Positions 1 through 6,439 of a DNA stretch of 64,000 nucleotides are shown in pieces. Origin of the DNA: an uncultured Oscillospiraceae bacterium (GTDB lineage Bacteria; Bacillota; Clostridia; Oscillospirales; Oscillospiraceae). The notes below the pieces were generated by a model. It was not told the DNA's origin. It did not search any database and was given only the letters and a program-made list of their open reading frames with translations. A program made the translations under genes and the position numbers. Position 1 is the first letter of the stretch, and every line of letters begins with the position of its first letter. Where the stretch lies: contig CANQYW010000003.1 in assembly GCA_947628185.1 (NCBI GenBank), forward strand, positions 98,987 to 162,986, read 5' to 3'.

Positions 1-108
1 ACCCTGGAGGCCGGTGCCGGCGTGTCGCCCCTGCCCCTCAGCCAGTTCCCCGCCATATACGCCGACAACGAGGGGATACTGACCCTGGGCCTCACGGCGA
101 CGCTATAA
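1..108 (+). CDS. C-terminal end of an unidentified protein (partial)
   Basis: Frame 1 is open from the window edge to a TAA at 106-108, giving 35 residues that end in GLTATL. Codon use matches the downstream genes, and a hairpin follows the stop, so this is probably the real end of a gene whose body lies outside the window. The tail is too short to identify a family. Confidence 0.55.
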   Translation, partial: TLEAGAGVSPLPLSQFPAIYADNEGILTLGLTATL

Positions 109-118
109 GCCAAAATGA

Positions 119-160
119 GAGCTCCGGGGAGGCTTGCGTCTTCCCGGAGCTTAAATATTT
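119..160 (+). terminator. Putative intrinsic terminator
   Basis: An inverted repeat with arms AGCTCCGGG and CCCGGAGCT encloses a loop of about 14 nt and is followed by an AT-rich tract (TTAAATATTTAAA) rather than a clean T-run. It sits just after the partial gene at 1-108 and before the convergent GH4 gene. Confidence 0.6.
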
Positions 161-180
161 AAAAATCAAAAACGCCGTTT

Positions 181-1578
181 TTACTTCCACCCCTTGGGGA
201 GGAACTTGGAGGTCCCGGCTATCATGTCATCGGCGAGGGCACGGATGTCCGCCTCCGAGGCGCGGCCCCGGACCAGCGGGTCCGTGGCGAAGGCCTCATA
301 GACCAGGGTCCTGTCGCAATTGAGCGCCGCCTCCAGGGCCCGGGATTGATTGGCTATATGGGGCTCCATGAGCGCAAGCACGTTTGCCGGCATCTCCCCG
401 GCGGCTATCGGCCTTATGGAATCCCGGGAGAAGACGGCGTTTGTCTCCACCACCGTCTCGGCGGGGAAGTTCGCTATCTGGAGGGCGGAGTTTGGGATGT
501 TCACGTTGCTCACCACCCGCTCAAGGCCGCATAGGGCGCGGATGAGGAGTATTCCCTCCTCGCCGGTGGGTGTGAGGGACACCTCCTCCTCACCGGCGGC
601 GAGGCGCGCCGCCCTCTCAAGACGTCTCTTTAGGTCCTCCTTCCGCCAGGCCACGGTGGTGAGGCCGAACTTCCAGCTCCTGACGGTCTCCGGGTCCTTT
701 AGATACTCCTCTCCCGGCATGAACTCCGCCAGGTGCCTGTCCCCGGCGGCGGCGATGAGGCCGTAGCGGCGGAAGAGGTCGAATTTCACCCGGTGGGCGC
801 AGTTGAAGGTGCTGTTGGCCCAGTTGTTGTCGGGGTCGTCAAGGCCCTCATAGTAGTGCTCATCAATGAACCCGCTGTACACCGGGAAGAGGTCGATCCC
901 CCTATATGACGCGCTGTCAAACCAGGTGAAGTGGTTGAGGCCCATGACGTTCACGTGTATGTCGTGCCGGTCGATGCCCTCTATCCCCAGCTCCAGGCGG
1001 CATATCTCCGCCAGGACCTTCTGGGTGCCGAAGACCTCGTGACAGCACCCGAAGGCGCGTATCCCCGGGAACACCCGGTAGAGCGTCCTCACGCACACCG
1101 CCATGGGGTTCGTGTAATTTATGACCCAGGCCCGGGGGGCGTATTTCTTTATGGCCTCGGCTATCTCCACGAACATCGGCACCGTCCGCAGCGCCCGCAT
1201 GACGCCCCCGGGCCCCGCGGTGTCACCCACGGACTGGTATATCCCCAGCCGTTCGGGGAGGTGCACGTCGTACTCCATCTCGTCAAATGTGCCGGGGAGG
1301 ATGGATATGACCACAAAGTCCGCCCCCTCCAGGGCCTCACCAAGGCTTCCGGACACGGTGTACCGCCACTTGCCCCGAACCTCCTGGCGCGCCGAGAGGC
1401 GGTTCCCAATGACCTCGTTATTCTCCGCCGCGGCCCTCGCGATGTCGTAGAGCCGGATGGTCCCGGAGAGCGAGGGCTCCATGGCAAGGTCCGTCATGAA
1501 CGTCCAGGCCCAGCCCCTGGACCCGCCCCCTATGTACGCGATGTTCACGTCCGTCATACGGCCTTCTGTATATCTCAT
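181..1578 (-). CDS. GH4-family NAD-dependent alpha-glycosidase
   Basis: This is a 465-residue glycoside hydrolase family 4 protein. The family is cytosolic, needs NAD+ and Mn2+, and cleaves glycosides by an oxidation/elimination mechanism. An N-terminal Rossmann motif (AYIGGGSRG) starts near residue 14. NYTNPM in the middle and GCCHEVFG near residue 180 form the family active site. A CHE-type motif is usual for alpha-glucosidase and alpha-galacturonidase members rather than the 6-phospho-glycosidases (CDMP or CNxP), so an unphosphorylated alpha-linked substrate is inferred. The start at 1578 is supported by GGGAGG 6 nt upstream; an internal Met at residue 8 is the alternative. It appears monocistronic. 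The exact sugar specificity cannot be read from sequence. Confidence 0.85.
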   Translation of the reverse strand: MRYTEGRMTDVNIAYIGGGSRGWAWTFMTDLAMEPSLSGTIRLYDIARAAAENNEVIGNRLSARQEVRGKWRYTVSGSLGEALEGADFVVISILPGTFDEMEYDVHLPERLGIYQSVGDTAGPGGVMRALRTVPMFVEIAEAIKKYAPRAWVINYTNPMAVCVRTLYRVFPGIRAFGCCHEVFGTQKVLAEICRLELGIEGIDRHDIHVNVMGLNHFTWFDSASYRGIDLFPVYSGFIDEHYYEGLDDPDNNWANSTFNCAHRVKFDLFRRYGLIAAAGDRHLAEFMPGEEYLKDPETVRSWKFGLTTVAWRKEDLKRRLERAARLAAGEEEVSLTPTGEEGILLIRALCGLERVVSNVNIPNSALQIANFPAETVVETNAVFSRDSIRPIAAGEMPANVLALMEPHIANQSRALEAALNCDRTLVYEAFATDPLVRGRASEADIRALADDMIAGTSKFLPKGWK

Positions 1579-1608
1579 AGTAAACCTCCCACAATTTGAT
1601 TTGACTTA

Positions 1609-1637
1609 ATATTACTACCCGTCAAGACAAAACGCAA
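1609..1637 (-). promoter_or_regulatory. Possible promoter of the GH4 gene
   Basis: On the minus strand, TTGCGT (1637-1632) is separated by 17 bp from TAATAT (1614-1609), about 30 bp upstream of the GH4 start. The match is moderate. Confidence 0.4.
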
Positions 1638-1652
1638 GCCAAACTTGGCCGG

Positions 1653-2159
1653 TCAGTCGTTTGGTATCGGAAGCCTTATGATCTCGAGGCCCATCCGGGC
1701 GGCGTAGTTCATCGTCTGCATTGTGCCGCCGGGGGTGCCGTCGTAGGCGGCGATGAGGACGGAGGAGTTGTCCACCATGTACCTGTTCCTCCGCCACATG
1801 CAGTCCTCGGTGTAGTCCCGCTGGAGGACGGTCTCCACGTCGCACTGGTGGGCGATGTAGTAATACCTCTCCCGGTCGCCGTCCCGCCACTCCCTGGCCT
1901 GGCCGTCGTAGGGGATGGCGGCCTCCAAAGTGACGCCCGGCACCTCGTCCCGCAGGGCGATCACCGCCTCAGCGAAGTACATGTCGCACCCCTTGGCCAT
2001 GCCGCAGATGAAGTGCCTGATGCCGGACTCGTAGACCGCGCGGGCGGCGTCATATATCTCCTCCTTGAGCCGCAGGCACCGGGGGTCCCGCTCGTCGTTT
2101 CTCCAGGGCAGTTTCTCCGGCCTGTGGCCTGTAAAGCAGCAGCTGGTGGGGTTCGTCAT
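1653..2159 (-). CDS. SLOG-fold protein (YpsA/DUF1273-like)
   Basis: A 168-residue protein of the SLOG superfamily, a Rossmann-like fold thought to bind nucleotides or their derivatives. It opens with the hallmark CCFTGHRPEKLP. A central GMAKGCDMYFAE matches the glycine-rich ligand-binding loop, and a C-terminal segment YDGTPGGTMQTMNYA matches the second conserved loop. B. subtilis YpsA belongs to the same family, whose molecular role is poorly defined. Standalone copies are common in Firmicutes chromosomes and in mobile DNA. It has its own promoter upstream and no operon partner. Confidence 0.8.
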   Translation of the reverse strand: MTNPTSCCFTGHRPEKLPWRNDERDPRCLRLKEEIYDAARAVYESGIRHFICGMAKGCDMYFAEAVIALRDEVPGVTLEAAIPYDGQAREWRDGDRERYYYIAHQCDVETVLQRDYTEDCMWRRNRYMVDNSSVLIAAYDGTPGGTMQTMNYAARMGLEIIRLPIPND

Positions 2160-2193
2160 GTCCGTCTCTCGCCTCCATTGTGTTTCTCAGTAT

Positions 2194-2222
2194 ATTCTAA
2201 ATCATTATGCACTGTTTGTCAA
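2194..2222 (-). promoter_or_regulatory. Promoter of the SLOG gene
   Basis: A minus-strand consensus TTGACA (2222-2217), a 17-bp spacer and TAGAAT (2199-2194) lie about 35 bp upstream of the start at 2159. It is back-to-back with the ribU promoter. Confidence 0.75.
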
Positions 2223-2230
2223 AATAAGTA

Positions 2231-2259
2231 TTGCATTTTTTGCGGGATAGTCATATAAT
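2231..2259 (+). promoter_or_regulatory. Promoter of the riboswitch-ribU transcript
   Basis: TTGCAT at 2231-2236, an exact 17-bp spacer and a perfect TATAAT at 2254-2259 place transcription initiation just ahead of the FMN aptamer. Confidence 0.8.
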
Positions 2260-2280
2260 GAGATAGCCAAATGAATAGCA

Positions 2281-2395
2281 TTCGTCTTCAGGGCAGGGTG
2301 TGATTCCCGACCGGCGGTGATAGTCCGCGAGTACGCAAGTACCGAATCGGTGTGATTCCGATACCGACAGTATAGTCTGGATGGAAGAAGATGTT
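2281..2395 (+). ncRNA. FMN riboswitch (RFN element)
   Basis: The segment carries the conserved RFN blocks in order: TCTTCAGGGCAGGGTG, GATTCCCGACCGGCGGT, AGTCCGCGAG, GATTCCGATACCGACAGT and TCTGGATGGAAGAAGA. The 5' TCTTC pairs with the 3' GAAGA to close the P1 helix. FMN binding to this family turns off downstream expression. Here it precedes a hairpin terminator and then ribU, so transcriptional attenuation of riboflavin uptake by FMN is the expected mode. Confidence 0.97.
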
Positions 2396-2417
2396 ACTCG
2401 CCTTTTAGTGAGCGCTC

Positions 2418-2456
2418 ATCGCCTGGACGGATACCGTTCAGGCGAAAATTATTTTT
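2418..2456 (+). terminator. Riboswitch expression-platform terminator
   Basis: An 11-bp stem CGCCTGGACGG / CCGTTCAGGCG with a 3-nt loop is followed by AAAATTATTTTT. It lies between the FMN aptamer and the ribU ribosome binding site and is the likely regulated terminator. Confidence 0.85.
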
Positions 2457-2473
2457 AAAGGAGCGTTTTTACC

Positions 2474-3178
2474 ATGCTTGAGACACTGAAAGAGAACATC
2501 GAATTTATAGGCGTGTGCCTGGCTGTATTTGCAGCGCTGGTGCTGGTGGCAGTCCTGGCGGAGAAGTTCCTGGTGCGGGAGAAGAAGAAACTCTCCCCGG
2601 CGAAGTACGTGGCGTATCTCGCCATGTTCTCGGCCCTGGCGGGGGTGCTGATGCTCATCGAGATCCCCCTATTCTTCGCCCCCTCCTTCTATGAACTGGA
2701 CCTCAGCGAGATACCGGTGCTCATATGCACATTCAGCATGGGGCCCGTCTCCGGCGTCATATGCGAATTCCTGAAGGTGATGGTGAAACTCCTCCTCAAG
2801 GGCACCTCCACCGCCTTCGTGGGGGATTTCGCGAACTTCGCCGTGGGCTGTTCCTTCGTACTGCCGGCCTCCATGATCTACCATGCGAAACGCAGTTACA
2901 AGACCGCCATAGTGAGCCTCGTTGTGGGCGGACTCATCATGACTGTCTTCGGCAGCCTCTTCAACGCCCTCTACCTCATCCCCGCCTTCGCGAACCTCTT
3001 CCACCAGCCCCTGGACGTCATAATCTCCATGGGCACGGATGTGAACTCCGCCGTCACCAGCGTCTCCACCCTCGTGCTCTTCTGCGTCGTGCCCTTCAAC
3101 CTCCTGAAGGCGGTGGTGGTGTCCATAGTCACCATGCTGCTCTATAAGCGGGTGAAGAAGGTAATAAAATTGGCGTGA
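2474..3178 (+). CDS. ribU: Riboflavin ECF transporter substrate-binding subunit RibU
   Basis: A 234-residue integral membrane S-component of an energy-coupling factor transporter. It captures riboflavin and needs the shared EcfA/A'/T module, which is not in this window. About six hydrophobic segments are visible. The family signature occurs around residues 78-125: YELDLSEIPVLICTFSMGP, then a KGTSTAFVGDFANF stretch. An extra N-terminal hydrophobic helix precedes a charged KEKKKLSP-type linker. The start has AAAGGAG 10 nt upstream. The FMN riboswitch immediately upstream independently supports the assignment. Confidence 0.95.
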   Translation: MLETLKENIEFIGVCLAVFAALVLVAVLAEKFLVREKKKLSPAKYVAYLAMFSALAGVLMLIEIPLFFAPSFYELDLSEIPVLICTFSMGPVSGVICEFLKVMVKLLLKGTSTAFVGDFANFAVGCSFVLPASMIYHAKRSYKTAIVSLVVGGLIMTVFGSLFNALYLIPAFANLFHQPLDVIISMGTDVNSAVTSVSTLVLFCVVPFNLLKAVVVSIVTMLLYKRVKKVIKLA

Positions 3179-3331
3179 CCCCATTAACGCGGCGCGGCGG
3201 AGCTTATCTGCCTGGCTCGTCAAATTATGTCGCGGGGTGGGGTAACACAGCATCTTGTGTCACATTATCTGCTCATAACACCAGAAAAAATCCGAAAATA
3301 AAAAATTTTTCAAATAATTGCCATTTTCTTC

Positions 3332-3360
3332 TTGCAAAATTCCCCTGTCTATGGTAAATT
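3332..3360 (+). promoter_or_regulatory. Possible promoter of spo0A
   Basis: TTGCAA (3332-3337), a 17-bp spacer and a weak TAAATT (3355-3360) lie about 60 bp upstream of spo0A. No convincing 0A box (TTGTCGAA) was seen nearby. The rest of 3179-3423 is AT-rich and holds only a short inverted repeat around 3241-3262 without a T-run. Confidence 0.4.
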
Positions 3361-3423
3361 GAGGTAACACTTATTCCACGAGCTTTCTGGAATATGTGAT
3401 TATTTTACGATTCGGAGGCAGCC

Positions 3424-4212
3424 ATGAGTGATAATATCAAGGTCCTGATCGCGGACCTAAGCGAAGATTTTCGAGCTATCCTGTCCGAGGCCCTCTCCCT
3501 TGAGGGCGGGTTCACGGTGGCGGGGAGCACCGGGGACGGTCTGGAGGCGCTGGAGCTAATTCGTACGGGGCGCCCGGACGTCATTGTGACGGACGTGGTG
3601 CTCTCCGGCGTTGACGGCATAACGTTCTTGGAGCGGGTGCGGGAGATGCCGGAGGCGGAGCGGCCGGCGGCGCTATTGCTCTCCGGGTTCACCAGCGAAC
3701 AGCTCCTCACCATGGCCTCCGACGCCGGCGCCGCCTACTACATGCAAAAGCCCTGCGACCTGGAGGCGCTGATCTCAAGGCTCCGCAGTCTCGCTATGAA
3801 CCGCCGCCAGCCGGCGAAACCGGCGGTGGAGGTCTCCACCCGCCGCGCGCCCAGCCTCGAGAGCGAGGTGACGGAGATAATACACGAGATCGGCATCCCG
3901 GCGCACATAAAGGGTTATCAATATCTCAGGGAGGCCATAATCCGGACAGTGGAGGACATGGACGTAATAAACGCTGTGACGAAGGTGCTCTACCCTGAGG
4001 TGGCGAGGAAGTTTGGCACCACGCCCTCGAGAGTCGAGCGGGCCATACGCCACGCCATAGAGGTTGCCTGGGACAGAGGTGACGTGGAGGTACTACAGCG
4101 TTTTTTCGGCTACACGGTCTCCGGCATCAAGGGGAAACCCACGAACTCTGAGTTCATAGCCATGATAGCGGACAAGCTCTATCTGCAAAAGAAAAACTCA
4201 GACGCGGTATAA
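3424..4212 (+). CDS. spo0A: Sporulation master response regulator Spo0A
   Basis: A 262-residue response regulator that, once phosphorylated, binds 0A boxes and commits the cell to sporulation. Residues 1-115 form the receiver domain with phospho-acceptor D57 ([13 protein letters not shown]), the conserved Ser in LLLSGF and Lys in MQKPCD. Residues 145-255 form the Spo0A-specific DNA-binding domain with [19 protein letters not shown], the recognition helix [15 protein letters not shown] and the [10 protein letters not shown] motif. Compared with B. subtilis, the second acidic-pocket Asp is Leu (ADLSED instead of ADDNRE) and the Met-Pro after the acceptor Asp is Leu-Ser, so receiver chemistry may be tuned. 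It is monocistronic with a convergent gene downstream. Confidence 0.96.
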   Translation: MSDNIKVLIADLSEDFRAILSEALSLEGGFTVAGSTGDGLEALELIRTGRPDVIVTDVVLSGVDGITFLERVREMPEAERPAALLLSGFTSEQLLTMASDAGAAYYMQKPCDLEALISRLRSLAMNRRQPAKPAVEVSTRRAPSLESEVTEIIHEIGIPAHIKGYQYLREAIIRTVEDMDVINAVTKVLYPEVARKFGTTPSRVERAIRHAIEVAWDRGDVEVLQRFFGYTVSGIKGKPTNSEFIAMIADKLYLQKKNSDAV

Positions 4213-4228
4213 TGTAGATTCTGGCAGA

Positions 4229-4263
4229 CAAAAACGGCCCCCGAAAAAGTGGGGGCCGTTTCG
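4229..4263 (-). terminator. Intrinsic terminator between convergent genes
   Basis: A strong stem AACGGCCCCC / GGGGGCCGTT with an 8-nt loop has five T on its minus-strand 3' side and TTTC on the plus side. It best serves the lipoprotein gene on the minus strand but may also stop spo0A transcription. Confidence 0.85.
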
Positions 4264-4269
4264 GTGTCG

Positions 4270-4746
4270 TCATCTGCCTGTGCCGGTGGCGGAGCCGCTG
4301 GCGGTGGAGCCGTTGGAGCCAGTACCGTTTGTCGTACCGTTGGTCGTGCCGTTGGTCGTGCCGTTGGTCGTGCCGTTCGTACCGGCGCCCGCCAGGTCGT
4401 TGTGGGCCGTGCCGGCGTCGGTGCCGTTGGCGGAGCCGCTGGTGCCGTTATTTGTGCCGTTGTTCACGCCGCTGCTCGCGCCGCTATTCATGCCGTTCGT
4501 ACCATTCGTGCCGCCGCCGATGTTGCCGTCGGGGTTGGGGCTCACGTTCTCGTTCCGGCCGTCCAGGACGTCGTCCGTCATGTCACGGATATCGTCGCCC
4601 AGCTCGTCGATGTCATTCTTGATACCGTCGCCTATGGTGCCGTCACGGGTGGTGTCACCGGGGTCCGCGTCGGAGTTCCGGCAGCCGGTGAGGACAAGGG
4701 AGAGGCACATGGTGAGGGCCATCACAATATATAACGCTTTTTTCAT
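4270..4746 (-). CDS. Small lipoprotein with Thr/Asn/Gly repeat tail
   Basis: A 158-residue predicted lipoprotein. A signal peptide (MKKALYIVMALTMCLSL) ends in the lipobox LVLTGC, so Cys22 should be lipidated and the protein surface-anchored. An acidic region follows, then a low-complexity tail rich in Gly, Thr, Asn and Ser with tandem TNGT units. No enzymatic domain is recognised. The track start at 4767 is less likely than ATG 4746, which has GGAGG 4 nt upstream. It has its own terminator and no clear operon partners. Confidence 0.75.
   Translation of the reverse strand: MKKALYIVMALTMCLSLVLTGCRNSDADPGDTTRDGTIGDGIKNDIDELGDDIRDMTDDVLDGRNENVSPNPDGNIGGGTNGTNGMNSGASSGVNNGTNNGTSGSANGTDAGTAHNDLAGAGTNGTTNGTTNGTTNGTTNGTGSNGSTASGSATGTGR
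4331..4378 (+). repeat. 12-bp tandem repeat inside the lipoprotein gene
   Basis: Four consecutive copies of GTCGTGCCGTTG (first and last each with one change) encode the TNGT units on the opposite strand. A partial copy precedes them. Unit length is a multiple of three, so copy-number change would keep the frame. Confidence 0.9.
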
Positions 4747-4807
4747 ACTTCCTCCAATGTAGGTCAATGACCTTTTTTATACGGTCATATTATCTGCACG
4801 GAGCCGA

Positions 4808-4843
4808 TAAAAATACGCCGGAGTTCAAGTCTCCGGCGTATTG
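4808..4843 (-). terminator. Intrinsic terminator
   Basis: A 12-bp perfect stem AATACGCCGGAG / CTCCGGCGTATT with a 7-nt loop is followed on the minus strand by TTTATC. It lies just after the stop of the gene at 4857-5501. Confidence 0.9.
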
Positions 4844-4856
4844 GAAAATTATACTA

Positions 4857-5501
4857 TTAAATCGTGGCCTCACTGTGTATAACGGCGCTTAGCATCATGG
4901 AGCCGTTGTACTCCTCAAAGACCAGGCGGAGTATCGACCAGTCCTGGACCTCGGTGCCCGAGGAGCCGGGGTAGCACAGGTCCACGAACTGCGCCCCGGG
5001 GAATGAGTCCGTCACGTTCTCCAGCGCGTTGCCCACCCGCGCCAAGTAGTTTATGCCGATGATCGATGCCTGGGTGTAATCCCGGTCGAAGACGTACTCG
5101 CCGAAGTAATCCTCCACCGTCAGGCGTATGGGGGCGTTGGTGCCGCTCAAGATCCCCCAGACGTACGTCTCGGTGTTACTGCCAAAGGTCCTTATCTCAT
5201 TTACGGAGAAACTGCGGTTCGTGGAGGGGTTCACCGTGGCGTAGGGGGAGAATAGGAGCCCGTAGACCGGGTGTACGCAATCGGCAAGGGACCCGTAATC
5301 CCGGGCCTTTATCATGGCCGCCACCTCCAGGGCCTTGTCCGTCAATGTCTCGCTTGTCACGGCCTCGCCGCCCTCACTTGGCGTCTCGCCGGGGTCGCCG
5401 GGGGTCTTGGGCGGGACGTGCCTTGTATAGAGGAGGGTGCACAGCACGCCCAGCATGAACACCAGCACGCCGGAGAGGATATATAAAGGCAATTTCTTCA
5501 T
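4857..5501 (-). CDS. Membrane-anchored extracytoplasmic protein, unknown function
   Basis: A 214-residue protein with one N-terminal membrane segment (about residues 4-24) and a Pro/Gly/Glu-rich linker, then a compact domain of about 150 residues. The domain begins EVAAMIKARDYGSLADCVHP, a helical opening often seen in secreted proteins of gut clostridia. No known catalytic motif is visible. ATG 5501 is preferred over the track start at 5522 because AGAGGTG lies 5 nt upstream. It is transcribed alone. Confidence 0.7.
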   Translation of the reverse strand: MKKLPLYILSGVLVFMLGVLCTLLYTRHVPPKTPGDPGETPSEGGEAVTSETLTDKALEVAAMIKARDYGSLADCVHPVYGLLFSPYATVNPSTNRSFSVNEIRTFGSNTETYVWGILSGTNAPIRLTVEDYFGEYVFDRDYTQASIIGINYLARVGNALENVTDSFPGAQFVDLCYPGSSGTEVQDWSILRLVFEEYNGSMMLSAVIHSEATI

Positions 5502-5590
5502 ATTATCACCTCTACTTGTCAATTTTAATTATAATACCTCATATTCGCTATTACAACACACAAATAGTTACAATACTTTACATACACATG

Positions 5591-5619
5591 TTGCAATAGC
5601 CTGATTTTTGTAATAAAAT
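5591..5619 (+). promoter_or_regulatory. Promoter of the udp-TIR operon
   Basis: TTGCAA (5591-5596), a 17-bp spacer and TAAAAT (5614-5619) lie 32 bp upstream of the uridine phosphorylase start, within a strongly AT-rich stretch. Confidence 0.65.
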
Positions 5620-5651
5620 ACTATTGACAACGAAATTTAGGGGGTGCCTCC

Positions 5652-6422
5652 ATGAACGGCGAGTACAAATATCACATAGCTCTGAGGCCCGGGGACGCCG
5701 GGCGCTACTGCATCCTCCCCGGGGATCCCGGCAGGTGCGAACTCATAGCCTCCCACCTTGACAACCCGAGATTCGTGGCCTCCAACAGGGAGTTCACCAC
5801 GTACACCGGGTACTTGGCGGGGGAGGCCGTCTCGGTGGTGTCCACCGGCATAGGGGGCCCCTCCGCCTCCATAGCGCTGGAGGAGCTATGCGACATCGGC
5901 GCTGACACCTTCATAAGGGTGGGCACCTGCGGCGGCATAGATATGGACGTCATGAGCGGGGACCTGGTGGTGGCCACCGGGGCCGTCCGCATGGAGGGCA
6001 CGAGCCGGGAGTACGCGCCCATTGAGTACCCGGCGGTGCCGGATTTTGAGGTGACGGAGGCCCTGATGTCATCGGCCAGAGGCTTAGGCTATCATGCCCA
6101 CCCGGGGGTGGTGCAGTCGAAGGACTCCTTCTACGGCCAGCACTCCCCGGAGCGCAGTCCCGTACACTATGAGCTATTGAATAAGTGGGACTCCTGGAGG
6201 CGCCTCCACGTGAAGGCCAGCGAGATGGAGTGCGCCGCCCTATTCACGGCGGCGGCCGCCAGGGGCGTGCGCTGCGGGGCGGTGCTGGGGGTACTCTGGA
6301 ACCAGGAGCGGAAGGCCGCCGGACTTTTTGAGGAGGACTATCTTGACACCTCCCGCCAGATAGAGACGGCGGTGGACGCCATGAAACTCCTCATCCTCAT
6401 GGACGGCAGCCGCAAGTTTTGA
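5652..6422 (+). CDS. udp: Uridine phosphorylase
   Basis: A 256-residue cytosolic nucleoside phosphorylase (PNP/UDP family) that splits uridine with phosphate into uracil and ribose 1-phosphate. Visible family features are the phosphate-binding LPGDPGRCE near residue 23, [16 protein letters not shown] near 65, RVGTCGGI near 90, SKDSFYGQ near 156 and the nucleoside-binding EMECAALF near 192. It is full length. It is the first gene of an apparent two-gene operon with a TIR-NB-ARC protein 17 bp downstream. That pairing may be chance or may link nucleoside metabolism to defence. Uridine over other nucleosides is favoured by similarity but not proven. Confidence 0.88.
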   Translation: MNGEYKYHIALRPGDAGRYCILPGDPGRCELIASHLDNPRFVASNREFTTYTGYLAGEAVSVVSTGIGGPSASIALEELCDIGADTFIRVGTCGGIDMDVMSGDLVVATGAVRMEGTSREYAPIEYPAVPDFEVTEALMSSARGLGYHAHPGVVQSKDSFYGQHSPERSPVHYELLNKWDSWRRLHVKASEMECAALFTAAAARGVRCGAVLGVLWNQERKAAGLFEEDYLDTSRQIETAVDAMKLLILMDGSRKF

Positions 6423-6439
6423 CATTCGGAGGGGCGAAA

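Noticed and set aside
3175-3357. 60-residue ORF after ribU
   Set aside because: No ribosome binding site, low-complexity Lys/Asn tail in an AT-rich intergenic region, and it overlaps the putative spo0A promoter.
4331-4378. Possible CRISPR-like repeat
   Set aside because: The 12-bp units are contiguous without spacers and are coding (TNGT) in the lipoprotein; no CRISPR array was seen in the window.
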